A DNA stretch of 64,000 nucleotides, from assembly GCA_005882315.1 (NCBI GenBank), contig VBAR01000001.1, positions 1,561,736 to 1,625,735 on the forward strand. Direction: 5' to 3'. The position numbers were made by a program, and so were the translations under genes. Every line of letters begins with the position of its first letter. Position 1 is the first letter of the stretch. Origin of the DNA: Bacteroidota bacterium. Lineage in GTDB: Bacteria > Bacteroidota > Bacteroidia > Chitinophagales > Chitinophagaceae. The notes under the pieces are model-generated. The model was not told the origin of the DNA, searched no databases, and saw only the letters and a program-made list of their open reading frames with translations. Shown one piece after another: positions 19,205 through 27,403 of the stretch.

Positions 19205-19672
19205 ATGAGCCTGGAAAAAGAGAATTTTCTTCGGACTAAATTTATTTCCCTGCTTCAAAGACTGGAAGCAAATACACCGGCCCGTTGGGGTAAAATGAAT
19301 TTGCAACAGATGATTGAGCATTTTACAGATGTAACAATGGTTGCAAGTGGCAAAATACAATTGCCTATAGCAACACCTGCCGATAAACTCCCGAAATTTC
19401 GTGAATTCATGCTCAGCGAAAAACAGTTCAAAGAAAACACCAAAAGCCCCGTATTGCCACCTGAGCCGTTGCCTTTAAAAAAGCATACTAAGGAAGCTGC
19501 CATTGGAAAATTACAGGAAGAGCTGATCTATTTTTTTGAGGCTTTCGAAAATGAGCCAACCAAAAAAACAATACATCCCGCATTTGGTGAATTGAATTTT
19601 GAAGAGAATATCCAGATCATGCACAAGCATGCCCTTCACCACCTGCGCCAGTTTGGAATAGAAGTATTATAA
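19205..19672 (+). CDS. DinB-like four-helix protein (DUF1569 type)
   Basis: Small cytosolic protein, 155 residues from the ATG at 19205 (MSLEKENFL); an earlier TTG at 19184 overlaps a likely promoter box (TAATCTTG, 19179-19186) and is rejected. Helical content and spaced histidines (MIEHFTDV, and IMHKHALHHLRQFG near the C terminus) fit the DinB/YfiT metal-binding fold. Relatives are often thiol-linked transferases or of unknown function, so no reaction is assigned. A terminator follows directly. Confidence 0.7.
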   Translation: MSLEKENFLRTKFISLLQRLEANTPARWGKMNLQQMIEHFTDVTMVASGKIQLPIATPADKLPKFREFMLSEKQFKENTKSPVLPPEPLPLKKHTKEAAIGKLQEELIYFFEAFENEPTKKTIHPAFGELNFEENIQIMHKHALHHLRQFGIEVL

Positions 19673-19694
19673 CTTGCCGGTATATTTTATACAG

Positions 19695-19725
19695 GAGCTT
19701 TCATTATTGAAAGCTCTTTTTATTT
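19695..19725 (+). terminator. Terminator after the DinB-like gene
   Basis: Stem GAGCTTTCA (19695-19703) / TGAAAGCTC (19708-19716), 4-nt loop, then a T-run. Confidence 0.88.
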
Positions 19726-19755
19726 TCGGTTACCTTTATAAAAATTTGCTTGCTG

Positions 19756-21828
19756 ATGCTCAAACTTGAAAACTATATTGCGGGGAAATGGATAACGGGA
19801 GATGGAGACGGCCAACTATTATTCAATGCTGTTACTGGTGAACCGGTGGGTGCTGCTACGTCAAAGGGACTTGACTTTAAATCAATGACTGATTATGCAA
19901 GGACAGTTGGCAATCCTGCTTTGCGCAAAATGACATTTCACCAGCGGGGCAATATGCTTAAAGCATTGGCATTGCATTTAAGAAATCACCTGGATAAATT
20001 TTATAAGATCAGTTACCTGACCGGGGCAACCAAAGCAGATAGCTGGGTGGATATAGAAGGCGGCATTGGAAACTTATTTGCCAATGCTTCGCTGCGTCGG
20101 AAATTCCCTGATGAAGTTTTTTGTATTGATGGCGATAGTCATAACCTCAGTAAGAACAACACTTTTATGGGAACGCATATTCTTGTTCCTAAAGAAGGCG
20201 TGGCTATTCATATCAATGCATTTAATTTTCCTGTTTGGGGAATGCTGGAAAAGATTGCAGTGAACTTATTAGCGGGAATGCCGGCGATCGTAAAACCAGC
20301 AACCATCACTTCTTTTTTGACGGAAGCAGTAGTAAAAGAAATTATCGCTTCAAAAATTTTACCAGAAGGTTCGCTTCAATTGATCTGTGGCAGTGCAGGT
20401 GATTTATTAAATCATGTAACATCACAGGATGTAATAACATTTACCGGCAGTGCGTCAACAGGATTAATGCTAAAATCGAACCCTGTAATATTAAAAGAGA
20501 ATGTTCCTTTTAATATGGAAGCCGATTCGTTAAACTGTATTGTACTCGGTGAAGATGTAACACCGGATAAACCGGAGTGGGATATTTTTATAAAAGAGAT
20601 AAGAAAGGAGATGACACTCAAAGCTGGTCAGCGCTGTACAGGAGTACGCCGCATATTTGTGCCGGAAAATAAATTGGATGAAATGCGGAAAGCTATCAGC
20701 ACTTCGTTAGCACAAACTGTAATTGGTAATCCGCTGAATGAAAAAGTAAGGATGGGAAGTTTGGCAGGAGAAAGTCAGAGAGAAGAGGTTAGGATGCAGG
20801 TTCAGAAACTACTTGCATCTTCTCAAATTATACATGGCAGCCTTGATAGTGTGGAAGTAATAGATGCAGATTCTATCAAAGGGGCATTTATGTCGCCGGT
20901 GTTATTGATGAATAAAAACCCTTTTGCAGCAAAAGAAGTACATGAGATTGAAGCCTTCGGCCCCGTGAGCACATTGATGCCGTATAAAAATTTAGATGAG
21001 GCAATTACTTTGAGTAAAATGGGTAAAGGAAGTTTAGTTACAACGATTGTAACAGCAGATTATGCTATTGCAAAAAAATATGTGATTGAAACTGCCACAC
21101 ATCATGGAAGAATACTGGTGCTGAATAATGAATGTGCCAAAGAGAACACAGGTCATGGTTCGCCGCTGCCATTGCTTGTACATGGCGGGCCGGGTCGTGC
21201 AGGGGGCGGTGAAGAAATGGGTGGTTTGAGAGGGGTAAAACATTATTTGCAAAGAACAGCATTGCAGGGTTCGCCAACGACTATTACTGCCATCACTAAC
21301 GTTTACCAGCAAAACGCTAAAGGGAGAGATCCGGGTAAGCATCCTTTCAAAAAATATTTTGAAGAGCTACAGGTCGGCGATCAGATCATTACTGAGAAAA
21401 GAATAATTACATCAGAAGATATTGACCGGTTTGCTGATCTGAGTGGTGACCATTTTTATGCCCATATAAAAACAACAGATTTTACCGGAACTATGTTTGA
21501 GCAGCAGGTAGCACATGGTTATTTTATCATGAGCATTGCAGCAGGGTTATTTGTTGACAGTTATGAAAAGAACCCCGTACTGCTGAATTATGGTATTGAT
21601 GAGTTACGTTTTACAAAACCAGTTTATCCGGGTGCTGAAATTCATATCCGTTTCACCTGCAAAGAAAAATTACCCAATGATAAACGGGTGATAGAAAAAC
21701 CGGAAGATCTTAAAAGAGGCGATGATATTGATAAAGGAATTGTAAAATGGTTGGTTGAATTCTTAGATGAAACAAATGAAGTGACCGGTGTAGCGACGAT
21801 ATTGACGATGGTACAAAGAAAAGACTAA
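19756..21828 (+). CDS. paaZ: PaaZ: semialdehyde dehydrogenase fused to oxepin-CoA hydrolase
   Basis: Bifunctional enzyme of aerobic phenylacetate breakdown: the MaoC-like hydratase opens the oxepin-CoA ring and the dehydrogenase oxidises the resulting semialdehyde. The ALDH domain spans about residues 1-520 with Glu255 (NMEADSLN) and the catalytic Cys294 (AGQRCTG). The hydratase spans about 540-690 with DLSGDHFYAH. Start is the ATG at 19756; a TTG two codons earlier is less likely. 690 residues is normal for fused PaaZ. Its stop codon lies inside the left inverted repeat of a GxxExxY element, which separates it from the crotonase gene. No other paa genes are in view. Confidence 0.9.
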   Translation: MLKLENYIAGKWITGDGDGQLLFNAVTGEPVGAATSKGLDFKSMTDYARTVGNPALRKMTFHQRGNMLKALALHLRNHLDKFYKISYLTGATKADSWVDIEGGIGNLFANASLRRKFPDEVFCIDGDSHNLSKNNTFMGTHILVPKEGVAIHINAFNFPVWGMLEKIAVNLLAGMPAIVKPATITSFLTEAVVKEIIASKILPEGSLQLICGSAGDLLNHVTSQDVITFTGSASTGLMLKSNPVILKENVPFNMEADSLNCIVLGEDVTPDKPEWDIFIKEIRKEMTLKAGQRCTGVRRIFVPENKLDEMRKAISTSLAQTVIGNPLNEKVRMGSLAGESQREEVRMQVQKLLASSQIIHGSLDSVEVIDADSIKGAFMSPVLLMNKNPFAAKEVHEIEAFGPVSTLMPYKNLDEAITLSKMGKGSLVTTIVTADYAIAKKYVIETATHHGRILVLNNECAKENTGHGSPLPLLVHGGPGRAGGGEEMGGLRGVKHYLQRTALQGSPTTITAITNVYQQNAKGRDPGKHPFKKYFEELQVGDQIITEKRIITSEDIDRFADLSGDHFYAHIKTTDFTGTMFEQQVAHGYFIMSIAAGLFVDSYEKNPVLLNYGIDELRFTKPVYPGAEIHIRFTCKEKLPNDKRVIEKPEDLKRGDDIDKGIVKWLVEFLDETNEVTGVATILTMVQRKD

Positions 21829-21849
21829 GAGGATAAAAGAGAAAAGGAG
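21825..21849. repeat. Left inverted repeat of GxxExxY element 1
   Basis: Purine-rich arm starting CTAAGAGGATAAAAGAG and containing the paaZ stop codon. Its imperfect inverted partner is at 22284-22308. Confidence 0.7.
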
Positions 21850-21890
21850 AAAAAGCACTGGTTGTTTTTATTGACTAAATCTATGCTTAC

Positions 21891-22283
21891 GTGGATATAA
21901 ATAAACTCACTGGAATAGTGGTCGATTTGTGTGTAAAGATTCATTCCAGAATTGGTCCGGGTTGTTTTGAAAGAGTTTATGAAGAGATTTTGTATCATGA
22001 ACTCATCAAACTTGGAATTTATACTGAAAGACAAATCCTTCTGCCAATAGAATATGATGAAATAATTGTAAAGGATGCTTATAAGCTCGATTTATTTTTA
22101 GAAAAGAAACTCGTACTTGAGCTAAAGTCGATTCATCCATTGCCGCCTGTTTATTTTAAACAATTAAGAACACAGTTGTCTCTTTTAAATTTAAAGCATG
22201 GTATGCTTATCAATTTTAAGGTTGATTTAATGAAAGATGGAATTCATCGTGTGTTTAATAACTTTGGACAGGAATCTTTTTGA
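21891..22283 (+). CDS. GxxExxY family protein (PDDEXK-like), intact copy
   Basis: 130-residue protein of the GxxExxY family, which belongs to the PDDEXK nuclease-like superfamily and often occurs in several copies per genome. The family motif is G24-CF-E27-RV-Y30. A possible nuclease core is Asp67 (KLDLFL) and Glu77-Leu-Lys79 (VLELKS). The only in-frame start is the GTG at 21891, since a stop lies five codons before. The gene lies between purine/pyrimidine-rich inverted repeats and sits between paaZ and a crotonase gene, in the same direction. A close relative with one missing base lies at 23775-24169 on the other strand. Biochemical function is not established; nuclease activity is an inference. 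Confidence 0.85.
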   Translation: MDINKLTGIVVDLCVKIHSRIGPGCFERVYEEILYHELIKLGIYTERQILLPIEYDEIIVKDAYKLDLFLEKKLVLELKSIHPLPPVYFKQLRTQLSLLNLKHGMLINFKVDLMKDGIHRVFNNFGQESF

Positions 22284-22308
22284 CTCATTTTCTTATTTAA
22301 TCTCTTAG
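22284..22308. repeat. Right inverted repeat of GxxExxY element 1
   Basis: Pyrimidine-rich arm ending TTAATCTCTTAG. Its complement begins CTAAGAGATTAAATAAG, like the left arm at 21825. It starts right after the GxxExxY stop and ends two bases before the next ATG. Confidence 0.7.
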
Positions 22309-22310
22309 CT

Positions 22311-23072
22311 ATGACTGAGCCGTATGTAAAATCGGAAACACATAAAGGAATAACTTCAATAGAGTTTTATCATCCGCAAAGCAATTCATTGCCCGGAAGT
22401 ATATTGGAGGATCTGGCAAAGCGGATTCACCGTTATGCTATTGACCCGGAAACAAAAGTGATCATACTCCGGTCCGGAGGTGAAAAAAATTTTTGTGCCG
22501 GGGCATCGTTTGATGAACTGCTAGCAATTACAAATGAGAAAGAGGGGCTAAAGTTCTTTAGCGGATTCGCCCATTTGATAAATTCAATTCGGGAATGTAA
22601 TAAGTTTATTATTGGTCGCATTCAAGGAAAATGTGTAGGAGGTGGCGTAGGGCTTGCAGCGGCCTGTGATTATGCAATTGCAACCGAATCCGCTGAAATT
22701 AAATTAAGTGAACTCGCTGTTGGCATCGGACCATTTGTGGTAGGCCCTGCCGTTGAAAGAAAAATGGGCACGGCTGCTTTCAGCGCATTAGCTATTGATG
22801 CAACTATGTGGCGCAATGCCGAATGGGCAAGAAGAAAAGGCTTGTTTTCTGAAGTACATACTACGATTGAGGGAATGGACGAATCACTACAACGGCTGGC
22901 GGATACACTGGCACATTCATCTCCACAGGCAATGACCGAAATGAAAAAAATATTTTGGAAAGGAACCGAGCATTGGGATAAATTATTGTTGGAAAGGGCA
23001 GCTATCAGCGGTAAACTGGTGTTGAGTGAATTTACAAAAAACGCTATCAGCAAATTCAAAGCAAAAGCATAA
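22311..23072 (+). CDS. Crotonase-fold enoyl-CoA hydratase/isomerase
   Basis: 253-residue enzyme of the crotonase superfamily, acting on acyl-CoA thioesters. The CoA/oxyanion segment is FCAGASFDEL and the GGGVGLAAACDYAIA loop follows. The first catalytic glutamate position of hydratases (GGGxE) is Gly/Leu here, while the second is kept (LSELAVGIGP), which leans towards isomerase or another crotonase reaction. With paaZ just upstream it may act in phenylacetate breakdown (PaaF/PaaG-type role), now separated from it by the GxxExxY element. The glycosylase gene starts 11 nt later. Confidence 0.85.
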   Translation: MTEPYVKSETHKGITSIEFYHPQSNSLPGSILEDLAKRIHRYAIDPETKVIILRSGGEKNFCAGASFDELLAITNEKEGLKFFSGFAHLINSIRECNKFIIGRIQGKCVGGGVGLAAACDYAIATESAEIKLSELAVGIGPFVVGPAVERKMGTAAFSALAIDATMWRNAEWARRKGLFSEVHTTIEGMDESLQRLADTLAHSSPQAMTEMKKIFWKGTEHWDKLLLERAAISGKLVLSEFTKNAISKFKAKA

Positions 23073-23083
23073 ATAAGGAAGAA

Positions 23084-23722
23084 ATGTTTGAAAGATTTCA
23101 CGAACAGAATTTTTCCGCATTCTGTGATAAGCTTAGCAAAAAGGATAAAGATCTTAAGAAAATAATCAAGCAACATGGCTACCCGCCAATGTGGACAAGG
23201 CCCGCCTCATTCCAATCATTAATACTTTTTATTCTTGAACAGCAGGTTTCACTGGCATCGGCATATGCTGCGTTTAAAAAACTAAAAGAAAAAATTGGCT
23301 TTGTTACTCCATCAAAAATTTTATCGTTGTCGGATGCAGAGTTGAGGGCTTGTTATTTCAGTCGGCAAAAGATCGTATATGCAAGGGAGCTGGCTGCGAT
23401 TGTTCAAAGCAAAAAACTGGTATTAAAACGACTTGCCAATAAGCACGAAGACGAAATACGACACGAGTTGAAAAAAATAAAAGGTATTGGTGACTGGACA
23501 GTAGATGTTTATCTCATGCATTCCCTGCAACGAACAGATTTATTTCCTTTGGGTGATATTGCTTTAGTGAATAGTTTGAAAGAAGTAAAACAATTGCATC
23601 CTCATATAAGCAAAGAAGAAATGTTGGTTATTGCTGAATCCTGGCGACCCTATAGGACTATTGCATCCATGATCTTGTGGCATGCGTATATTAAAAAAAG
23701 AGGAATAAAACTACAGGGCTAA
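23084..23722 (+). CDS. HhH-GPD DNA glycosylase (AlkA-like)
   Basis: 212-residue base-excision repair glycosylase, probably removing alkylated purines. The helix-hairpin-helix is LKKIKGIGDWTVDVYL and the catalytic aspartate is in LFPLGDIAL, matching the GPD layout. There is no Fe-S cysteine loop at the C terminus, so it is not of the MutY/Nth type. It starts 11 nt after the crotonase gene and may be co-transcribed. Its stop codon lies within the left arm of the second GxxExxY element. A second enzyme of the same class is at 50482-51099. Confidence 0.88.
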   Translation: MFERFHEQNFSAFCDKLSKKDKDLKKIIKQHGYPPMWTRPASFQSLILFILEQQVSLASAYAAFKKLKEKIGFVTPSKILSLSDAELRACYFSRQKIVYARELAAIVQSKKLVLKRLANKHEDEIRHELKKIKGIGDWTVDVYLMHSLQRTDLFPLGDIALVNSLKEVKQLHPHISKEEMLVIAESWRPYRTIASMILWHAYIKKRGIKLQG

Positions 23723-23744
23723 GAGAAGAAAAAGAGAAAAGGAG
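23719..23744. repeat. Left inverted repeat of GxxExxY element 2
   Basis: Arm beginning CTAAGAGAAGAAAAAGAG, containing the stop codon of the glycosylase gene. It is the inverted partner of 24199-24225 with only one base of length difference. Confidence 0.8.
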
Positions 23745-23774
23745 AAAAAAGAGGCGATACAAGCTTCAATACTT

Positions 23775-24169
23775 TTATTCAATCACTTCTCTGCTGAAGT
23801 TGTTAAATACACGGTGAATTCCGTCTTTCATTAATTCAACTTTAAAATTTATAAGCATTCCATGTTTCAGATTAAGAAGAGATAAATGTGTACGAATCTG
23901 ATTAAAATAGACAGTCGGTAACGGATGAACGGATTTTAACTCAAGCACCAACTTGTCTTCAATCAGCAAATCGATTTTATAAGCATCCTTTATAAACAGC
24001 TCGTCATATTCAATTGGGAGTAATAGCTGCCTTTCAACTTTAATACCCAGCTTTGTCAGTTCATAATATAAAATCTCCTCATACACCCTCTCAAAACAGC
24101 TGGCCCGATTCGAGAATGAATTTTGATACACAAATCGACTACAATTCCAGTGAGTTCATTAATATTCAT
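23775..24169 (-). pseudogene. GxxExxY family gene broken by a one-base deletion
   Basis: Minus-strand relative of the gene at 21891. Reading starts at the ATG at 24169 as MNINELTGIVVDLC, IKIHSRIGP, then leaves frame: one G is missing next to 24100, where copy 1 has GPGCFERVYEE. The rest continues in another frame (CFERVYEEILYYEL through VFNNFSREVIE) to a stop at 23775. Restoring one base gives 131 residues against 130 in copy 1. The D and ELK residues are kept downstream. It is either a true pseudogene or a one-base sequence error. It sits between near-perfect inverted repeats and between the stop codons of two convergent genes. Confidence 0.85.
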
Positions 24170-24198
24170 GTATCGATTTTCAAGTTAATTCTTTCAAT

Positions 24199-24225
24199 CT
24201 CCTTTTCTCTTTTTTCTTCTCTTAG
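24199..24225. repeat. Right inverted repeat of GxxExxY element 2
   Basis: Arm ending TTTTTTCTTCTCTTAG, directly abutting the fabG stop codon at 24226-24228. It matches the complement of 23719-23744 apart from one inserted base. Confidence 0.8.
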
Positions 24226-24981
24226 TTATATATTCAATCCCCCACAAACACTGATCGTTTGTCCCGTAATATAATTTCCCCAATCACTTGCAAGAAATAA
24301 TGCTGTATTGGCAATTTCTTCTCCTGATGCAAAACGGCCCAACGGAATACCGGCTTTATATTTATCAGCTGCCTCACCTTCTTTTAAATAACTGGTCATA
24401 TCTGTTTCAACAAAACCAGGAGCAATAGCATTGCAACGGATATTACGGCTGCCGAGTTCTTTTGCAACAGATTTTGTAAAACCAATTACACCGGCTTTAC
24501 TTGCTGCATAACTTCCCTGTCCCGCATTTCCCATTTCACCGATTATAGAGCTCATGTTAATGATAGCACCATTTCTTGCTTTCATCATGGGGCGGATCAC
24601 CTGCTTGGTCATATAAAATACACCATTGAGGTTTACCTGTATCACATCATTCCATTGTTCAGGGGTCATCCGCATCAACAAATTATCTTTTGATATACCC
24701 GCATTGTTTACTAATATATCAACAGTACCAAATTCTTTCAATACGTCATTTACAAATGCTTCACACTGTGCAAAATCACCAGCATTACTTTTATAAGCTT
24801 TTGCTTTTACACCCATACCCTGAAGTTTTGTTTCCAATGCTGCAGCTTTTTCTGCACTGCTGGCACTTACATAGGTAAAAGCGACGTTAGCTCCGTGTTC
24901 TGCAAACTTAATAGCTATTGCTTCACCAATACCACGGGCTGCGCCGGTTACTATTGCAGATTTTCCTTCGAGTAGTTTCAT
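24226..24981 (-). CDS. fabG: 3-oxoacyl-ACP reductase, SDR family
   Basis: Cytosolic NADPH-dependent short-chain reductase, 251 residues, likely the second step of fatty-acid elongation. The cofactor loop is TGAARGIGEA (about 12-21), NNAG is present, and the catalytic Ser-Tyr-Lys lies in INMSSIIGEMGNAGQ with SYAASKAG. The C terminus GNYITGQTISVCGGLNI is typical of FabG. It is the last gene of a close minus-strand row (10 nt after DUF3667). No acp or fab neighbours are visible, so a role in other oxo-reductions remains possible. Confidence 0.9.
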   Translation of the reverse strand: MKLLEGKSAIVTGAARGIGEAIAIKFAEHGANVAFTYVSASSAEKAAALETKLQGMGVKAKAYKSNAGDFAQCEAFVNDVLKEFGTVDILVNNAGISKDNLLMRMTPEQWNDVIQVNLNGVFYMTKQVIRPMMKARNGAIINMSSIIGEMGNAGQGSYAASKAGVIGFTKSVAKELGSRNIRCNAIAPGFVETDMTSYLKEGEAADKYKAGIPLGRFASGEEIANTALFLASDWGNYITGQTISVCGGLNI

Positions 24982-24991
24982 ATTAGTTAGT

Positions 24992-25840
24992 TTATATAAA
25001 AATCATTGTGGTAAAAAATAAAATGATCCTGTAGATCGGAAGAATAACAATTAAAAAGATGATCAAAAATAGCAATGATTTTACAATCGTCCACAGCCAA
25101 TTTTGCTTATAAAATCTTTTCAAAGCGAAAACTATGATCAAAAGAAAACCACCTTCGATAATGAACTCGATTGCCGCATTACTAATGGGAAGATGGAAAT
25201 CATTGCTTATAAAATGACCCAAACGGTCAATTAAATACAATGATAATGGAAGAATTAAAAAACCAAAAGCCACCAGGAAAGAATTCAATTCAGCAGAAAG
25301 AATAAAATGATCAAAAAAATATTTTCGTTGTTTAAAATATAAGAGGGATAATAGAAGTGCTGTAAGCGGGAGATAAAGAAGCAGTAAGATCTTTGAAACT
25401 TTGGCAGATTTTTCATCATACTTTTTTGCCAGTATTTCAAAGCTTAAATTCTTGTTTATTGCCTTTTGCCTGGCAACCGGCATTGTTATCCGCTGATATT
25501 CGGAGTTCTTGTTTGTATATGAATAAAACTCCATATTCAGCCCCCTGAAGAACGGGAAAAGCAAATAGACTACAACACATAAGAGGTAGAGTGAAACAGG
25601 TTTAAAATATTTTTTCCTGATCCCTGCAACGTATTCTGATGATAAAAGTCCCGGGCGGGTAAAGACTAATCTTATTGTCTTAAAGAATGCTCCGTCAAAA
25701 TGGGTGATAAAGTGAACTGCCTCATGCAGTATGTGATGAAGGGATTTATCATGAGCCTGATAAATTTTTTCGCCACAATTACTACAATAATTACCAGTAA
25801 ACGAAATACCGCAGTTTTTACAAATGATTACTTCGCTCAA
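24992..25840 (-). CDS. DUF3667-type zinc-ribbon membrane protein
   Basis: 282 residues. An N-terminal zinc ribbon with paired cysteines (CKNCGISFTGNYCSNCGEK) is followed by the conserved HEAVHFITHFDGAFFKTIRLVFTRPGLLSSEYVAG region and then about four hydrophobic segments towards the C terminus. Inner-membrane protein with a cytosolic ribbon is the likely arrangement. The family is common in Bacteroidota and has no established function. It lies between GH3 (3 nt) and fabG (10 nt), so the three are probably one transcript. Confidence 0.85.
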   Translation of the reverse strand: MSEVIICKNCGISFTGNYCSNCGEKIYQAHDKSLHHILHEAVHFITHFDGAFFKTIRLVFTRPGLLSSEYVAGIRKKYFKPVSLYLLCVVVYLLFPFFRGLNMEFYSYTNKNSEYQRITMPVARQKAINKNLSFEILAKKYDEKSAKVSKILLLLYLPLTALLLSLLYFKQRKYFFDHFILSAELNSFLVAFGFLILPLSLYLIDRLGHFISNDFHLPISNAAIEFIIEGGFLLIIVFALKRFYKQNWLWTIVKSLLFLIIFLIVILPIYRIILFFTTMIFI

Positions 25841-25843
25841 TAG

Positions 25844-27373
25844 TTAAAATTTTATTGCCAGGATTTCTTCAAGTAGTGTTCTTTCATTACTAAGCCTTGG
25901 CACTTTATGCTGCCCGCCCAGTTTTCCTTTGCTTCGCAGCCATTCCGTAAATACTCCTTTCTTCATCATACGTACAACTGGTTTCCGTAAAGCAATGTCT
26001 TTATGCCGCTTTGCTTCGTAATCACTATTTATACTTTTCAATGCTGCATCCAATTCATCAGCAAACATATTTATATCGGCAGGTTCTTTTTCAAATTCTA
26101 CCAACCATTCATGTGCACCATTTGAAGAATCGGAAAAATAAATAGGCGCAGCAGTATAATCGTTTACAATGGCCCCGGTTTTTTCTGAAGCAATAGCAAT
26201 TGATTGGTCAGAATTATCAACTATCAGTTCTTCGCCAAACGCATTTATAAAATGTTTCAGCCTTCCCGACACTTTTATGCGAAAAGGTTTTAAGGAAGTA
26301 AACTGTATTGTATCACCTAATTGGTAGCGCCACAACCCTCCGTTAGTAGAAATAATGAGTGCATAATTTTTTCCAATCTCAACATCTTCTAACCCAATTG
26401 TATTTGGCTCTTTCTTGCCATATTCACCTGCTGGCATGAATTCATAAAATATTCCATGATCCAAAAACAATAACAAGCCATCATCACCAGGATGTTCCCC
26501 GCCCTGGCGGGGCTGGCCCTGCGCAGCAAAAAAACCTTCACTGGCATTATACATTTCAAGGTAATGAATATCTTTTCCTATCAGTTTTTTAAACTGCTCC
26601 CGGTAAGGGGAGAATGAAACTCCGCCATGCATGTATAGTTCAAGCGAAGGCCAAACCTCAGCCATTGTTTTTTTACCGGTTATTTCAAGTATGCGTTTAA
26701 ATAATACAAGGGTCCATGTAGGCACACCTGAAATAGAAGTTACATTTTCTTTAATGGTACTTTCTGCAAGCTTTTCAATTTTACTTTCCCATTCATCCAT
26801 CAGCGCAATACTTAGATCAGGAGTACGTAACCAGTGCCCCCAGAAGGGAGTGTTTTGTAACAGCACAGCACTTAAATCACCAAACTGAGCTTCATCATTT
26901 ACCGGGTTAATAGTATGACTGCCACCGATCACTAATCCTTTACCTGTCAGTAATTCGGAATCAGGATTAAAATTGTAATACATCGTAAGCACATCCTTAG
27001 CTGCTTTGTAATGACAATCTTCAAGGCTTTCTTCACTGATGGGAATAAACTTGCTTTTATCACTTGTGGTACCGCTGCTTTTCGCAAACCAATATACCGG
27101 GGTATTCCAGAGCAGGTTTTGCTCGCCATTCATAATACGGGTTATATAAGGTTTCAGATCTTCATATTCATGAACAGGAACAGTTTGTTTGAATGAACGG
27201 ATGGTAAACAATTTGGAGAAATTATATTTTTTGCCAAACTCAGTATATTGTGCGGCAGTAACCAATCCCTGCAATACATCCCGCTGGGCTTCTACAGGAT
27301 TATTCATCCAGGCTTCGATACGCCACATACGCATACGGGCAAGAGATGATATGGCAGGAGAAAGAATTTTCAT
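25844..27373 (-). CDS. GH3-family acyl-adenylating protein
   Basis: 509-residue bacterial member of the GH3 family, whose plant members adenylate a carboxylate and join it to an amino acid. The adenylation loop is FAKSSGTTSDKSKFIPIS at about residues 90-107, and GGLWRYQLGDTIQFTS is the ATP-binding/hinge region; the C-terminal swivelling domain ends KVPRLSNERTLLEEIL. Bacterial GH3 substrates are unknown, so only an acyl-acid ligase-type reaction is suggested. It heads the GH3-DUF3667-fabG row. Confidence 0.88.
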   Translation of the reverse strand: MKILSPAISSLARMRMWRIEAWMNNPVEAQRDVLQGLVTAAQYTEFGKKYNFSKLFTIRSFKQTVPVHEYEDLKPYITRIMNGEQNLLWNTPVYWFAKSSGTTSDKSKFIPISEESLEDCHYKAAKDVLTMYYNFNPDSELLTGKGLVIGGSHTINPVNDEAQFGDLSAVLLQNTPFWGHWLRTPDLSIALMDEWESKIEKLAESTIKENVTSISGVPTWTLVLFKRILEITGKKTMAEVWPSLELYMHGGVSFSPYREQFKKLIGKDIHYLEMYNASEGFFAAQGQPRQGGEHPGDDGLLLFLDHGIFYEFMPAGEYGKKEPNTIGLEDVEIGKNYALIISTNGGLWRYQLGDTIQFTSLKPFRIKVSGRLKHFINAFGEELIVDNSDQSIAIASEKTGAIVNDYTAAPIYFSDSSNGAHEWLVEFEKEPADINMFADELDAALKSINSDYEAKRHKDIALRKPVVRMMKKGVFTEWLRSKGKLGGQHKVPRLSNERTLLEEILAIKF

Positions 27374-27403
27374 TGTTACGCCAAAATAAATAATATTTCG
27401 GGA

